A DNA stretch of 10,513 bases from an uncultured Collinsella sp. (lineage in GTDB: Bacteria > Actinomycetota > Coriobacteriia > Coriobacteriales > Coriobacteriaceae), in contig CABUMU010000068.1 in the NCBI GenBank assembly GCA_902492855.1, positions 1 through 10,513 on the forward strand, given 5' to 3'. Shown here in pieces: positions 1 through 6,580 of this stretch. Below the pieces are notes generated by a model. The model was not told the DNA's origin and ran no database searches. It saw only the letters and a program-made list of their open reading frames with translations. Position 1 is the first letter of the stretch. Every line of letters begins with the position of its first letter. A program made the translations under genes and the position numbers.

Positions 1-1068
1 GACCGTAAAAAGGACCGCGGCGTATGCCAGGGCCACGGCAAGCATCGATGCACTGCCTGAACCGGAGCCAATGAATTCCGTCGGGAAGCATCCCACGTAG
101 CCCGTTGCCTCGATAGGCGAGAACACGGCCAGCGGCAGGAGATTGAGCGCGGCGTTATGCTCCAGTGCCGAATCGGACAATAGCGGGAATGCCGGGGCCG
201 CGACAAGCAGCGCTGAGGCAAGGGGGCCCGCGAAGACGCGCCTCGTTGCGGTCGATAGGACGACGGAACAAACGGATATCAAGGTTCCGCCCGCAAGCAG
301 CGCGAGAAGCAGGGTAGTGAAGACGTCTCCCGCGGTCGTGGCGGTAAGCGCGCCGTCATGGAAGAAGGCGATCGGGTACCCGATTTGCCCGAAGCCGTTT
401 AGGACCAAGGCGTAAATGCCCCCGGGCGCAAGGCCGGCGAGGAGCATCGCGGTCCCCGCGCCAATTATCGAAAACACGGTTTGGATAAGGCGCCGGAATT
501 TGGGCACGGGCGCCTTTGCCGCCAGGGTCCCGGGCCTTGTGGCGCCGAGCACGAGTATCGACGAGAGAAGGAAGGGGATGAAGGGAAGGAAAGACGGCGC
601 CGTGGCAATGGCGTAAGGCAGGAAGGAAAGGAATGGCAGGTCGTTTGCGGAGGCCGGGATATCCGTGATGCCGGAGCTGCTCAGGGCGCGGCAATACGCG
701 AGGTCTGCGTCATTGGTCTCTCGGTCTCCCACGATGGACCCGGATTGGAAGCCTTCGCCCATGAGCGCGTAGTAGCTCTCGGCAGAATCGAGAAAGGCGG
801 CGTCGGTTTGAGCGGCGAGGGCGGCGTTCGCGTACCTTGCAAGCTCCGCGTCAGCTTGCTGCTCTGGCGATAGGTCTGTGCCGCTGGCCTGGGGTGCGCG
901 CGTATTGAATGCGTCGACAAAGCCCTGCATGCCCTGCTTCATAAAGAAGGGCCCGTAGATGGGTGAATTGAACGCAATGGGGACGGAAAAGGCTGCAGCG
1001 AGAACGAGCGTACAAATCCATACGGCCCTGTCTCTTAGGATTAGTTTGAGAAGAAGTCGACAGTACAT
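1..1068 (-). CDS. ABC exporter permease module (ABC-2-like), partial, cut by the left edge
   Basis: The frame is open for 356 codons from an ATG at 1068 to the left edge, with no stop. A stop codon lies directly before the ATG, and an AGGTG ribosome binding site sits 7 bases upstream, so this start is firm. The protein has one membrane segment near residues 16-34, an extracytoplasmic region to about residue 145 that is rich in Ala, Gln and Asp, then several more membrane segments (about 148-176, 196-222, 246-272, 280-295, 338-356). Residues 222-236 carry an N-G-x-G-x-x-x-Y-P signature and residues 186-194 a K-A-P-x-x-x-F-R-R stretch. Both align with the two halves of the large permease at 1968-4190. 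This layout fits ABC-2-type export permeases. The full gene may also be a two-module fusion, with its second half and perhaps its own ATPase off the left edge. Substrate unknown. Confidence 0.75.
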   Translation of the reverse strand, partial: MYCRLLLKLILRDRAVWICTLVLAAAFSVPIAFNSPIYGPFFMKQGMQGFVDAFNTRAPQASGTDLSPEQQADAELARYANAALAAQTDAAFLDSAESYYALMGEGFQSGSIVGDRETNDADLAYCRALSSSGITDIPASANDLPFLSFLPYAIATAPSFLPFIPFLLSSILVLGATRPGTLAAKAPVPKFRRLIQTVFSIIGAGTAMLLAGLAPGGIYALVLNGFGQIGYPIAFFHDGALTATTAGDVFTTLLLALLAGGTLISVCSVVLSTATRRVFAGPLASALLVAAPAFPLLSDSALEHNAALNLLPLAVFSPIEATGYVGCFPTEFIGSGSGSASMLAVALAYAAVLFTV

Positions 1069-1096
1069 TTAGAAGCACCTACATTCCTCAAAGAAT

Positions 1097-1115
1097 TGTT
1101 AGATTAAAAGTAACA
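1097..1115. promoter_or_regulatory. Inverted repeat TGTTA-N9-TAACA upstream of the partial permease
   Basis: Five-base perfect arms TGTTA (1097-1101) and TAACA (1111-1115) lie 29 bases upstream of the permease ATG. The same half-sites occur in the dyad upstream of the divergent permease/DUF2975 pair (4269-4289), so one regulator could bind both. Short arms make this a weak call. Confidence 0.25.
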
Positions 1116-1186
1116 GACCGGATAAAGACGCGTGCGATGGGGGCGAGGCGAATGGCTGAGCGGTATCGATACGCGGGTTCAACGGT

Positions 1187-1192
1187 ATTATA
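1187..1192 (-). promoter_or_regulatory. Candidate -10 box (TATAAT) for the partial permease gene
   Basis: A perfect TATAAT reads on the minus strand in the 153-bp gap between the ATPase stop and the next permease start. The matching -35 position (about 1210-1215, AAGTTA) is poor. Transcription would start near 1180, giving a leader of about 110 bases. That leader contains the perfect 10-bp palindrome GTATCGATAC (1163-1172). If real, the permease at 1-1068 is transcribed separately from the ATPase. Confidence 0.4.
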
Positions 1193-1221
1193 TTGACCAC
1201 ATAGATTATTAACTTGCATTT

Positions 1222-1962
1222 CTACCCGCCCTTTTCGTAGAGTCGCCGATACGTGCTTAGCGCACCCTCGGCGCGTCCGGCAGGCTTTGCGAAATGGGAT
1301 CCAGGAGACTTCGGCGCAGCATCATCTTGCGGAATGCTTCTAATGAGCCTCCCATCCTTCAAAAACAGAATCTCATCGCACAGCCTATCGACCGAATCCA
1401 AGATGTGGGATGACATGATGATGCACGTACCAGAATCGGCCAGCTTCCTGAGAATCTCGGAATGCAAGTCCACCCTGCTGGGGTCGAGCGCGTTCATGGG
1501 CTCATCTAATAGAAGGTACCGCGCGCCCGTCGCATACGCAATCGCCAGGGTAAGCTGCTGCTTCATGCCCTGGCTCAGAGTGCGGATCCTCATCTTCGCG
1601 AACTCGCCTATCTGCGTTTGTTCCACTATCTCTTCGATATCGCGAGCATGCGGCCACATATCGCAAACCATCTTGAGGTGATCTTCCGCACGCAATCCGG
1701 GATACAGCAGCGTCCCCTCACCAGGTGCATAGAAGATCATAGAACGGACCTCTCTCGCACCCGTACCCTGCACCTCATCCAGAACGATGCTCCCGTCCAC
1801 GCGAGGACCCGGCAAACCTGCCATCGCACGCAGCAACGTCGTCTTTCCATGCCCGTTCGGAGCGACGAGACCGTAGACCGTACCCGGGGCAAACTCAGCG
1901 TTCACCGAATCTACGAGCACCTTCTTTCCATAAGAGATCGTCAGCGTTTGAAGGTCAATCAT
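1222..1962 (-). CDS. ABC transporter ATP-binding protein
   Basis: This is the nucleotide-binding subunit that would power the adjacent permease at the cytoplasmic face of the membrane. Numbered from the upstream ATG at 1971 (249 residues), it shows Walker A APNGHGKT at 37-44, signature LSQGM at 132-136, Walker B YLLLDEP at 152-158, D-loop ALDP at 161-164 and the switch histidine in SSH (H189). Two points differ from the textbook: the first Walker A glycine is alanine, and no glutamine is visible at the Q-loop (YAPGEGTLLYPGL, 81-93). The C-terminal 35 residues are a divergent tail. The permease stop overlaps the 1971 ATG (ATGA), but an AGGGG box touches that ATG and stands 9 bases before the fourth codon, also ATG. 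I therefore prefer 1962 as the start. Translational coupling to the permease is likely. Confidence 0.9.
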   Translation of the reverse strand: MIDLQTLTISYGKKVLVDSVNAEFAPGTVYGLVAPNGHGKTTLLRAMAGLPGPRVDGSIVLDEVQGTGAREVRSMIFYAPGEGTLLYPGLRAEDHLKMVCDMWPHARDIEEIVEQTQIGEFAKMRIRTLSQGMKQQLTLAIAYATGARYLLLDEPMNALDPSRVDLHSEILRKLADSGTCIIMSSHILDSVDRLCDEILFLKDGRLIRSIPQDDAAPKSPGSHFAKPAGRAEGALSTYRRLYEKGG

Positions 1963-1967
1963 CGAGA

Positions 1968-4190
1968 TCATCCCCTTTCGATCTTTGGAACACTCAGGCG
2001 CACCATCAACGGAGATACGGCGCCCAAGACCACCAGCAGAGCGCCCGATGCGCCGACGACCTCTCCAAAAGGCATCGCGTTCGTCCCTCGCCCAAGGAAC
2101 CCAATCGTCCCCACCTGGGAAGCGGGATCAAACGAGGCGAATGGAGCCAGCAGCGCGACGCCCATGCCCACGCTTTCAACATGAGCGCTCAACGAACCCA
2201 ACACCAAGAGAACCGCGCAAACCATTCCGGTGACAACGGGGTTGCGGCTAATCGCTGCTGTCAACGCAGCGACGACGGAAATCACGCCGTATGCCATGAC
2301 CAGCAACGGAATACTGCACAACACCGCCTCCCCCACCATGGACGTTGTCGAAGCTCCCGCCCGAATGAGAGCGACGGGATACTCCGATCCACCCGCACCG
2401 TTCTTAATCACGGACACAACGACAGCGGGAACCATCGACACCAAAAGCAGCACCAAGCCAAGCAGGAGAGCCAGCGCAACAGCCGTCAGAAAACGCACAT
2501 GCGCTGTTGCGGGGATCTGGAGAACCAGAAGGGAACGACACTGCAGGTGGGTGCACGCGAGCGATGTGACAACCACGGGCAACAGCAAAAAGAAGGAGGG
2601 AAGCGCTGCCTGGAGATACGAAAGGAGGATTAATGGGGGCATCTTCGTACTTAACTCGTAAACCTTGGGGTCCGGCAAGCTCGCGATCGACTCAAGCAGA
2701 AGGGCGCGCGCCTCCGCACGAGAAGGAGTCTCCGGCTCGATTCCGATCGATTGCAGGAGAGTCGCATCTGCCGCGCCCAGCTCACCTCGAGCGCGCTCGT
2801 ACGTCGCAAGGCTTCGAAACCCCTCCGCAGGCATAGGCGCGTACACGAAACCCGAAAGAGCATCCCGCATGTCTTCCAGGGCCGCTTTGCCCTCGACGTC
2901 CATATTCGCAGCGTTCTGCTCTAGATACCGATCTATTGAACGGAGCTCCCCATCCCTATACCGAACAGCGGAAACGTTATCAGCGTCAGGAAACATCTCG
3001 ACCAGAGCCGGGGCCAGCATCGTCGTCGACATTGCAATCGCGCATACGGCGAGGGTAGGAGAACGCAGGAGCAGTTTCCCCATCGTTCTTACGTATGCAA
3101 CGGCGGAGGCACAAGCGCTCGAACGAGTTGCCGTTCTCGATGCAATGAAGGAACCTCTCTCAAGACAAATCGGGGATATCGGGCACGCGCAGCCGCTCTT
3201 TCCAGCAACGCAAAGCAGGCTAATTGCCAGCACCTCGATCCCGATTGCGCATACGAGGGCAATCGCGCCACGCTCGAAGCAAAGTCCAGGCAGATTCACT
3301 ATCTGCGTTGTCGGGTACGGGCTATAGGCGCCGACGGTCAACTCAGTGTTCGCATACGTAAGGGGATTCAACAGGGCGAACTCACGTAAAGCGATGGATC
3401 TTCCGTAATACCCGGGAACCATCGTCACCCCCATCAGGGCACATACGAACACGATTCCAAGCGTAGGGTTATTGGCAATCTTCACGGCAAGGTGAACGAC
3501 AAGCGAGATGAACGCTGCCACCAAGAATTGCAAGATGGCCGTCTGCGCGAACACCAGCCAAGCCGGTTTGATAACCGGAGTCGCATATTGAATGTAGCCT
3601 ATCGGATAGAACAGCGAGCCCGGGCCATTCTTCACAAGCGCGGCGATTATCCCTGGAAGATTGATGGCGAGGACGGCAAGCATTGCAAAAACACTCGCCC
3701 ATACGCTTGATGCAACAAGTCTACCCAGCTCGCCCATCGGTGCCTGGATGATGAGCTTTTCACGTTTGTTAAGACGCGCGGCAAGGAACGAGACGGCAAC
3801 GGCCGTTGCGACCCATAGCAAGTACTCCTTCGATCCGTCATAATAGGTGTACTCTCCATCCGATATCTGCAGAAACGGAAGTAGGGGAGAGAGCGGTGCC
3901 AAGATAAGACGTCCCGCGGCAAGAGGGTACAGAAGCGCGGGCATGCTTGATGAAGAGGTATAGACACCGTCCTCCCCCGCATTCACAAGCGCATCCGCAT
4001 AGGATGCTGACAATTCCTGCTCAACACGGGTTATTCCCGACTCGAGGTATTCGACCCGTCCGTCGATGCCAGCCGCGCTCCTGAAGACGGGCAGAGCACA
4101 AAGAACCATCAACGCAACAACGACAACACAGAGCGACCTGGAGGAGAGAAGCGACCTAAAGATCGCCTTCGAGATTTTGAGCATATTCAT
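1968..4190 (-). CDS. Two-module fused ABC exporter permease
   Basis: This large integral membrane protein is built as a tandem duplication. Numbered from the longest start (4208, 746 residues), module 1 has a membrane segment at 24-42, an outer loop to about 125, and further segments to about 335. Module 2 repeats the plan: segment 383-402, a larger outer domain (about 403-525), then segments to the C-terminus. Shared signatures are V-K-N-G-P-G...Y-P-I at 192-203 and I-K-N-G-A-G...Y-P-V at 601-612, each preceded by a cytoplasmic Q-[AI]-P motif (155-157, 564-566), plus NP motifs at 247-248 and 656-657. With the ATPase it could form a complete exporter. I chose the start at 4190 because AAGG stands 6 bases upstream, whereas the 4208 ATG has no ribosome binding site. 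The ATG at 4184 is also possible and aligns best with the N-terminus of the third module. Substrate unknown; ABC-2 kinship is inferred from layout. Confidence 0.8.
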   Translation of the reverse strand: MNMLKISKAIFRSLLSSRSLCVVVVALMVLCALPVFRSAAGIDGRVEYLESGITRVEQELSASYADALVNAGEDGVYTSSSSMPALLYPLAAGRLILAPLSPLLPFLQISDGEYTYYDGSKEYLLWVATAVAVSFLAARLNKREKLIIQAPMGELGRLVASSVWASVFAMLAVLAINLPGIIAALVKNGPGSLFYPIGYIQYATPVIKPAWLVFAQTAILQFLVAAFISLVVHLAVKIANNPTLGIVFVCALMGVTMVPGYYGRSIALREFALLNPLTYANTELTVGAYSPYPTTQIVNLPGLCFERGAIALVCAIGIEVLAISLLCVAGKSGCACPISPICLERGSFIASRTATRSSACASAVAYVRTMGKLLLRSPTLAVCAIAMSTTMLAPALVEMFPDADNVSAVRYRDGELRSIDRYLEQNAANMDVEGKAALEDMRDALSGFVYAPMPAEGFRSLATYERARGELGAADATLLQSIGIEPETPSRAEARALLLESIASLPDPKVYELSTKMPPLILLSYLQAALPSFFLLLPVVVTSLACTHLQCRSLLVLQIPATAHVRFLTAVALALLLGLVLLLVSMVPAVVVSVIKNGAGGSEYPVALIRAGASTTSMVGEAVLCSIPLLVMAYGVISVVAALTAAISRNPVVTGMVCAVLLVLGSLSAHVESVGMGVALLAPFASFDPASQVGTIGFLGRGTNAMPFGEVVGASGALLVVLGAVSPLMVRLSVPKIERG

Positions 4191-4223
4191 CGCCAACCTT
4201 AACCTCATCCAGTCGGAACAGAG

Positions 4224-4246
4224 GGGCCGAACAAAATGCTCGGCCC
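4224..4246 (-). promoter_or_regulatory. GC hairpin in the leader of the exporter operon
   Basis: GGGCCGA (4224-4230) and TCGGCCC (4240-4246) form a perfect 7-bp stem with a 9-base loop, about 33 bases upstream of the preferred permease start. No T-run follows on either strand, so it is not a clear terminator. It may be a leader structure of the minus-strand transcript. Confidence 0.4.
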
Positions 4247-4253
4247 TTATTAC

Positions 4254-4282
4254 TTGCCGGCAAAGTCAATTTAACATAAACT
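4254..4282 (+). promoter_or_regulatory. Candidate promoter for the DUF2975-HTH operon
   Basis: TTGCCG (4254-4259) and TAAACT (4277-4282) are spaced 17 bases apart, each matching consensus at four of six positions. The -10 lies in the centre of the dyad at 4269-4289, which would suit repression by a dimeric regulator. Confidence 0.3.
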
Positions 4283-4289
4283 GTTAAAT
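4269..4289. promoter_or_regulatory. Operator-like dyad in the divergent promoter region
   Basis: Arms ATTTAACA (4269-4276) and TGTTAAAT (4282-4289) are perfectly complementary over 8 bases with a 5-base spacer. The second arm overlaps a smaller dyad, GTTA-N5-TAAC (4283-4295). It lies between the start of the exporter operon and the start of the DUF2975-HTH operon. The small HTH protein encoded at 4848 is the obvious candidate ligand, but this is inference. Confidence 0.45.
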
Positions 4290-4325
4290 AGTAACCTGAG
4301 TTTTTTAAATTCTTCGGAGGTTATT

Positions 4326-4838
4326 ATGAGTTCCGACAATCGCACTCCCCGGCTTCATTCCTTCCGCATCGCATGTGCGATAGCCTCTGCGACCCTTTGC
4401 GCCACCGCCATCGCACAAGTGGCGTTCTCCTTAAAGCCAGCAATCGAAATGCTCGACAACCCTGTAATTGCAGACTCCCCCGCGTATCCAGCCCTTGCGA
4501 TCTCGACATTGGTCCCTGCCGTCATCGGTATCGCTACGACCATCCTCAGCGCCGTTCTCGTGTGGACGATCAAGAGCGGAGACCCCTTCAAGAAAGGGTC
4601 TGCGACATGCTTGAAGGTGCTCGGCATTCTCTTCGTTGTTCAAGCTGCCACCAGCCTCTACGCCGGCTCACTCAAAACCTCCGTTTCGATGTTTGGCGGC
4701 GAGGGGGCCGTCGGCGCCCAAGAGATCGCTTCATCATTCGATTGGACCTCTCTGGTTCTCGGCATCGTCCTGTTCATGCTTTCCCAGCTCTTCTTGTACG
4801 CCCGAGAGCTGTACCTCGACTCCGACGAGATTGCGTAA
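4326..4838 (+). CDS. DUF2975 family membrane protein
   Basis: This 170-residue protein has four predicted membrane segments at about 14-36, 55-80, 96-114 and 139-158. Between segments 2 and 3 it carries S-G-D-P-F-K-K-G followed by CLKVLG (84-100), matching the cytoplasmic loop typical of DUF2975. The acidic tail after LFLYARELYL also fits that family. DUF2975 proteins are usually encoded beside a small YozG-like HTH regulator, and that is the arrangement here (the next start is 9 bases after this stop). The start is supported by GGAGG 5 bases upstream. Its biochemical role is unknown; a regulatory partnership with the HTH protein and a link to the divergent exporter are inferences from position. 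Confidence 0.8.
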   Translation: MSSDNRTPRLHSFRIACAIASATLCATAIAQVAFSLKPAIEMLDNPVIADSPAYPALAISTLVPAVIGIATTILSAVLVWTIKSGDPFKKGSATCLKVLGILFVVQAATSLYAGSLKTSVSMFGGEGAVGAQEIASSFDWTSLVLGIVLFMLSQLFLYARELYLDSDEIA

Positions 4839-4847
4839 GGAAACACC

Positions 4848-5069
4848 ATGCCCGTAATTGTTCGCCTCGACAAGATCATGGCCGAGCGAAAGATTTCCTC
4901 GAACGAACTTGCCGAAAGGATTGGAACCACGCCCGTGAACCTGTCCCGTATTAAAAAAGGGCATATTCGCGGCATTCGCTTCAACACACTCGAGCAGCTA
5001 TGCCTCGCCCTTCGTTGCCAACCCGGAGACCTTCTCGAAGTCATGAGCGAAGAGGATGCCCGAAAGTAG
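4848..5069 (+). CDS. Small XRE/Cro-type HTH regulator (YozG-like)
   Basis: This 73-residue DNA-binding protein is almost entirely one helix-turn-helix domain. Residues 8-34 include KIMAERKISSNELAERIG, and recognition-helix residues TPVNLSRIKKG (28-38) are followed by FNTLEQLCLALRCQPGDLLE (45-64), the usual ending of this class. Start support is AAGG 7 bases upstream. It is probably cotranscribed with the DUF2975 gene and may autoregulate through the dyad at 4269-4289. The last residues, MSEEDARK, look more like the linker just before a tyrosine recombinase catalytic domain than an HTH tail. The frame continues past the TAG stop into recombinase sequence, so the C-terminus may have been created by a recombination event. 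Confidence 0.85.
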   Translation: MPVIVRLDKIMAERKISSNELAERIGTTPVNLSRIKKGHIRGIRFNTLEQLCLALRCQPGDLLEVMSEEDARK

Positions 5070-5825
5070 TTCGGACTCGATTGGTCCGCCGAGGATTAGA
5101 GGGCGGTCGTACTCGCCCTGCACACGGGGATGCGAATCGGCGAGGTCTGCGGCCTTCGGTGGTGCGATGTGGATTTCGAGACGGGCCTGATCTCGATCAG
5201 ACACTCGGTGGCGTACGCGAAGGGAATGGGTTCGTTTATCAAGGACACCAAGACCCATGACGCCAGGGGTATCCCCATCGACCCGGTCGGCCTACTCCCC
5301 TTCCTGAAGGAGACCCACGAGATCGACTGCGGAAAGCTGCGCTTGCGCGGCCTTACCGGGGCGGTCGAGATCGGGGACTGCTACATCCTGTCGGAGCCGG
5401 GCGCGACCTTCGCGACGACAAGCTATATCCGCAGGGCGTTCAAGACGTTCTCGGAGACCAACGGCCTCATGGGCACCAACGACGAGCTGATCACGTTCCA
5501 CGGCCTTCGCCACACGTTCGCAACGCAGTGGATCCGCCAAGGCGGCGATATCAAGGCGCTCCAATCGATCCTCGGCCACAAGGACGCCATGGCGACGCTC
5601 AACGTCTACGCCGACATCGAGCCCATCTCCAAAATCCATAACATGCTGCGCGCCACGCCGTGCCTTTGGCGCGGGCACCTCGGGCCGAGGGTCGATCCGG
5701 GTCCCATGTTCCAACAGAGGATCCAGGAGTCCATCGAGACGCTCCAGGCGTTCGGCTACGGCATCACCGAGCCGGACGACCGAAATATCGCCATACGCGA
5801 CGTGAAGATGAACAGTTGGCTCTAG
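5070..5825 (+). pseudogene. Tyrosine recombinase/integrase remnant, 5' truncated, with an in-frame amber codon
   Basis: The longest ATG-initiated frame (5130-5825, 231 codons) encodes a nearly intact catalytic domain: R2 in TGMRIGE context, K41 in the DTKTHD hairpin, H124 and R127 in HGLRHTF, H150 in LGHKD, and nucleophile Y160 in NVYAD. All expected catalytic residues are present. The SAM-like core-binding and arm-binding N-terminal parts, normally 150 or more residues, are absent. Upstream codons 5070-5129 still read as recombinase (FGLDWSAED, amber at 5097-5099, RAVVLALHTG), so homology begins before the first ATG. About 70 residues follow the nucleophile, longer than usual. No ribosome binding site is evident at 5130. 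The protein could not integrate DNA by itself, so I read it as the scar of a lost mobile element. A short functional product cannot be excluded. Confidence 0.75.
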
Positions 5826-6145
5826 CTCACCGAGTACGCGGCAGTGCTGGGCCCATCCCAACTGAGGTCACGGTGGTCCGATAGGGGCGCCGCCCGCGGC
5901 ATGCGCCGCGGAGCGGTATCCCCTACCGAAGGGCGGGGATGCCCTCCGCTTCCAGTTCGGAATCAGCCGTCGGAGGCGTTCGGCTGACTGCGGGAACGGC
6001 CTGTCCGCTCAATGTGTTCGGCTGAGATCGGAAATCAACCCAACACGAGCCGGACACGCGCCAGACGGCTCTTCCCCGTACGGCCTTCCCCCTCATGTTG
6101 CAGGCATGTAACGCCGCAGCGAGCGCGCCTTTTTTGCGCCAGACA
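5826..6145. other. Gene-free interval with GC-rich hairpins and short repeats
   Basis: No convincing gene is seen here. A tight hairpin CCGCGGC-ATGC-GCCGCGG spans 5894-5911. TCAGCCG (5963-5969) pairs with CGGCTGA (5981-5987). GTTCGGCTGA occurs directly repeated at 5978 and 6016. GTGTTCGGCT (6014-6023) pairs with AGCCGGACAC (6048-6057) over ten positions including one G-T pair. None has a following T-run on the relevant strand. The recombinase frame stays open after its TAG to a TGA at 5985-5987, so part of this interval may be decayed recombinase tail or attachment-site debris. Confidence 0.4.
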
Positions 6146-6168
6146 GGTACAATGATGAACACTGTACC
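6146..6168 (+). promoter_or_regulatory. Candidate -10 box inside a 23-bp dyad upstream of the ACT-citrate synthase operon
   Basis: TACAAT (6148-6153) is a good -10 element; no convincing -35 stands 17 bases before it. The box lies inside an inverted repeat: GGTACAATG (6146-6154) against CACTGTACC (6160-6168), matching at 8 of 9 positions. A repressor bound here would cover the -10 and start site. It is 48 bases upstream of the ACT gene start. Confidence 0.45.
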
Positions 6169-6215
6169 GTAGCGGAGCGCCCCGCGCGCGCCGCAATCAC
6201 GCGAAAGGGTTTCCC

Positions 6216-6503
6216 ATGGCCGAGATCTCGTCCTCCCGTATCGTCATCACCGTCCTTGGCAAGAACCGCCCCGGCATCGTCGCCGGCGTCACCCGTGTCC
6301 TAGGCGAGGCCAACGTCGACATCCGCGACATCACGCAGTCCATTATCGAGGACATCTTCACCATGACCATGCTGGCCGATACCGCCGAGTCCAAGCTCGA
6401 CTTCGCCGAGCTGCAGAAGGCGCTGGCCGAGGCCGGCGAGCTTTCGGGCGTCAACGTGTCCATCCAGCGCGAGGACGTCTTCAACTTTATGTACCGCCTG
6501 TAG
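6216..6503 (+). CDS. ACT domain protein (UPF0237 family)
   Basis: This 95-residue protein is a single ACT domain, a fold that usually binds amino acids or similar small ligands. Residues 8-21 read RIVITVLGKNRPGI, with the R-P-G-I turn typical of the ligand site. Residues 24-42 (VTRVLGEANVDIRDITQSI) and IFTMTMLAD (47-55) complete the classical pattern, and NFMYRL closes the protein as in UPF0237 members. AAGGG stands 6 bases before the ATG. UPF0237 genes are commonly next to a DUF711 (UPF0210) gene, which is missing here. Citrate synthase follows after 77 bases, probably in the same transcript, so regulation of the citrate-to-glutamate branch by ligand sensing is possible but unproven. Confidence 0.88.
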   Translation: MAEISSSRIVITVLGKNRPGIVAGVTRVLGEANVDIRDITQSIIEDIFTMTMLADTAESKLDFAELQKALAEAGELSGVNVSIQREDVFNFMYRL

Positions 6504-6511
6504 CGAGCAAG

Positions 6512-6563
6512 CCGCTGGGGATAGCCTGACGTGCGCATGCCCATGCAAGTCACCCCGATGCGG
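6512..6563 (+). promoter_or_regulatory. Nested dyad in the leader before citrate synthase
   Basis: Four complementary pairs nest in order: CCGC (6512-6515) with GCGG (6560-6563), GGGG (6517-6520) with CCCC (6553-6556), GAC (6528-6530) with GTC (6549-6551), and GCATG (6535-6539) with CATGC (6542-6546). Together they could fold into one interrupted stem just upstream of the citrate synthase ribosome binding site. The innermost loop would be only two bases, so the tip must open. No T-run follows. It matches no riboswitch class that I recognise. Confidence 0.3.
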
Positions 6564-6580
6564 CCCGGAGAGGAGCGCGC

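Noticed and set aside
356..1078. Several short overlapping minus-strand frames that suggest a frameshifted gene
   Set aside because: Reading the other minus frame from the ATG at 1068 gives one uninterrupted membrane protein to the window edge, so the gene is partial, not broken.
4848..5825. A recoded (amber-suppressed) genetic code
   Set aside because: The ATPase, HTH, ACT, citrate synthase, first HAD and adenine deaminase genes end at TAG where their families normally end, so TAG is a working stop; decay of the recombinase is simpler.
5292..5861. A 189-codon minus-strand open frame opposite the recombinase
   Set aside because: It is antisense to a clear catalytic domain with all active-site residues; high GC third positions create such shadow frames.
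5894..5911. Intrinsic terminator for the recombinase remnant
   Set aside because: The GC hairpin is strong but no T-run follows on either strand.
6121..6140. T-run after GC-rich sequence (GCGCGCCTTTTTTGCGCC) as a terminator for the upstream region
   Set aside because: No stable stem directly precedes the T-run; the GCGC blocks around it do not form a proper terminator hairpin.
5923..6162. A 79-codon minus-strand open frame in the gap before the ACT gene
   Set aside because: No recognisable domain, no good ribosome binding site, and composition dominated by basic and small residues; it covers repeats and looks like chance.
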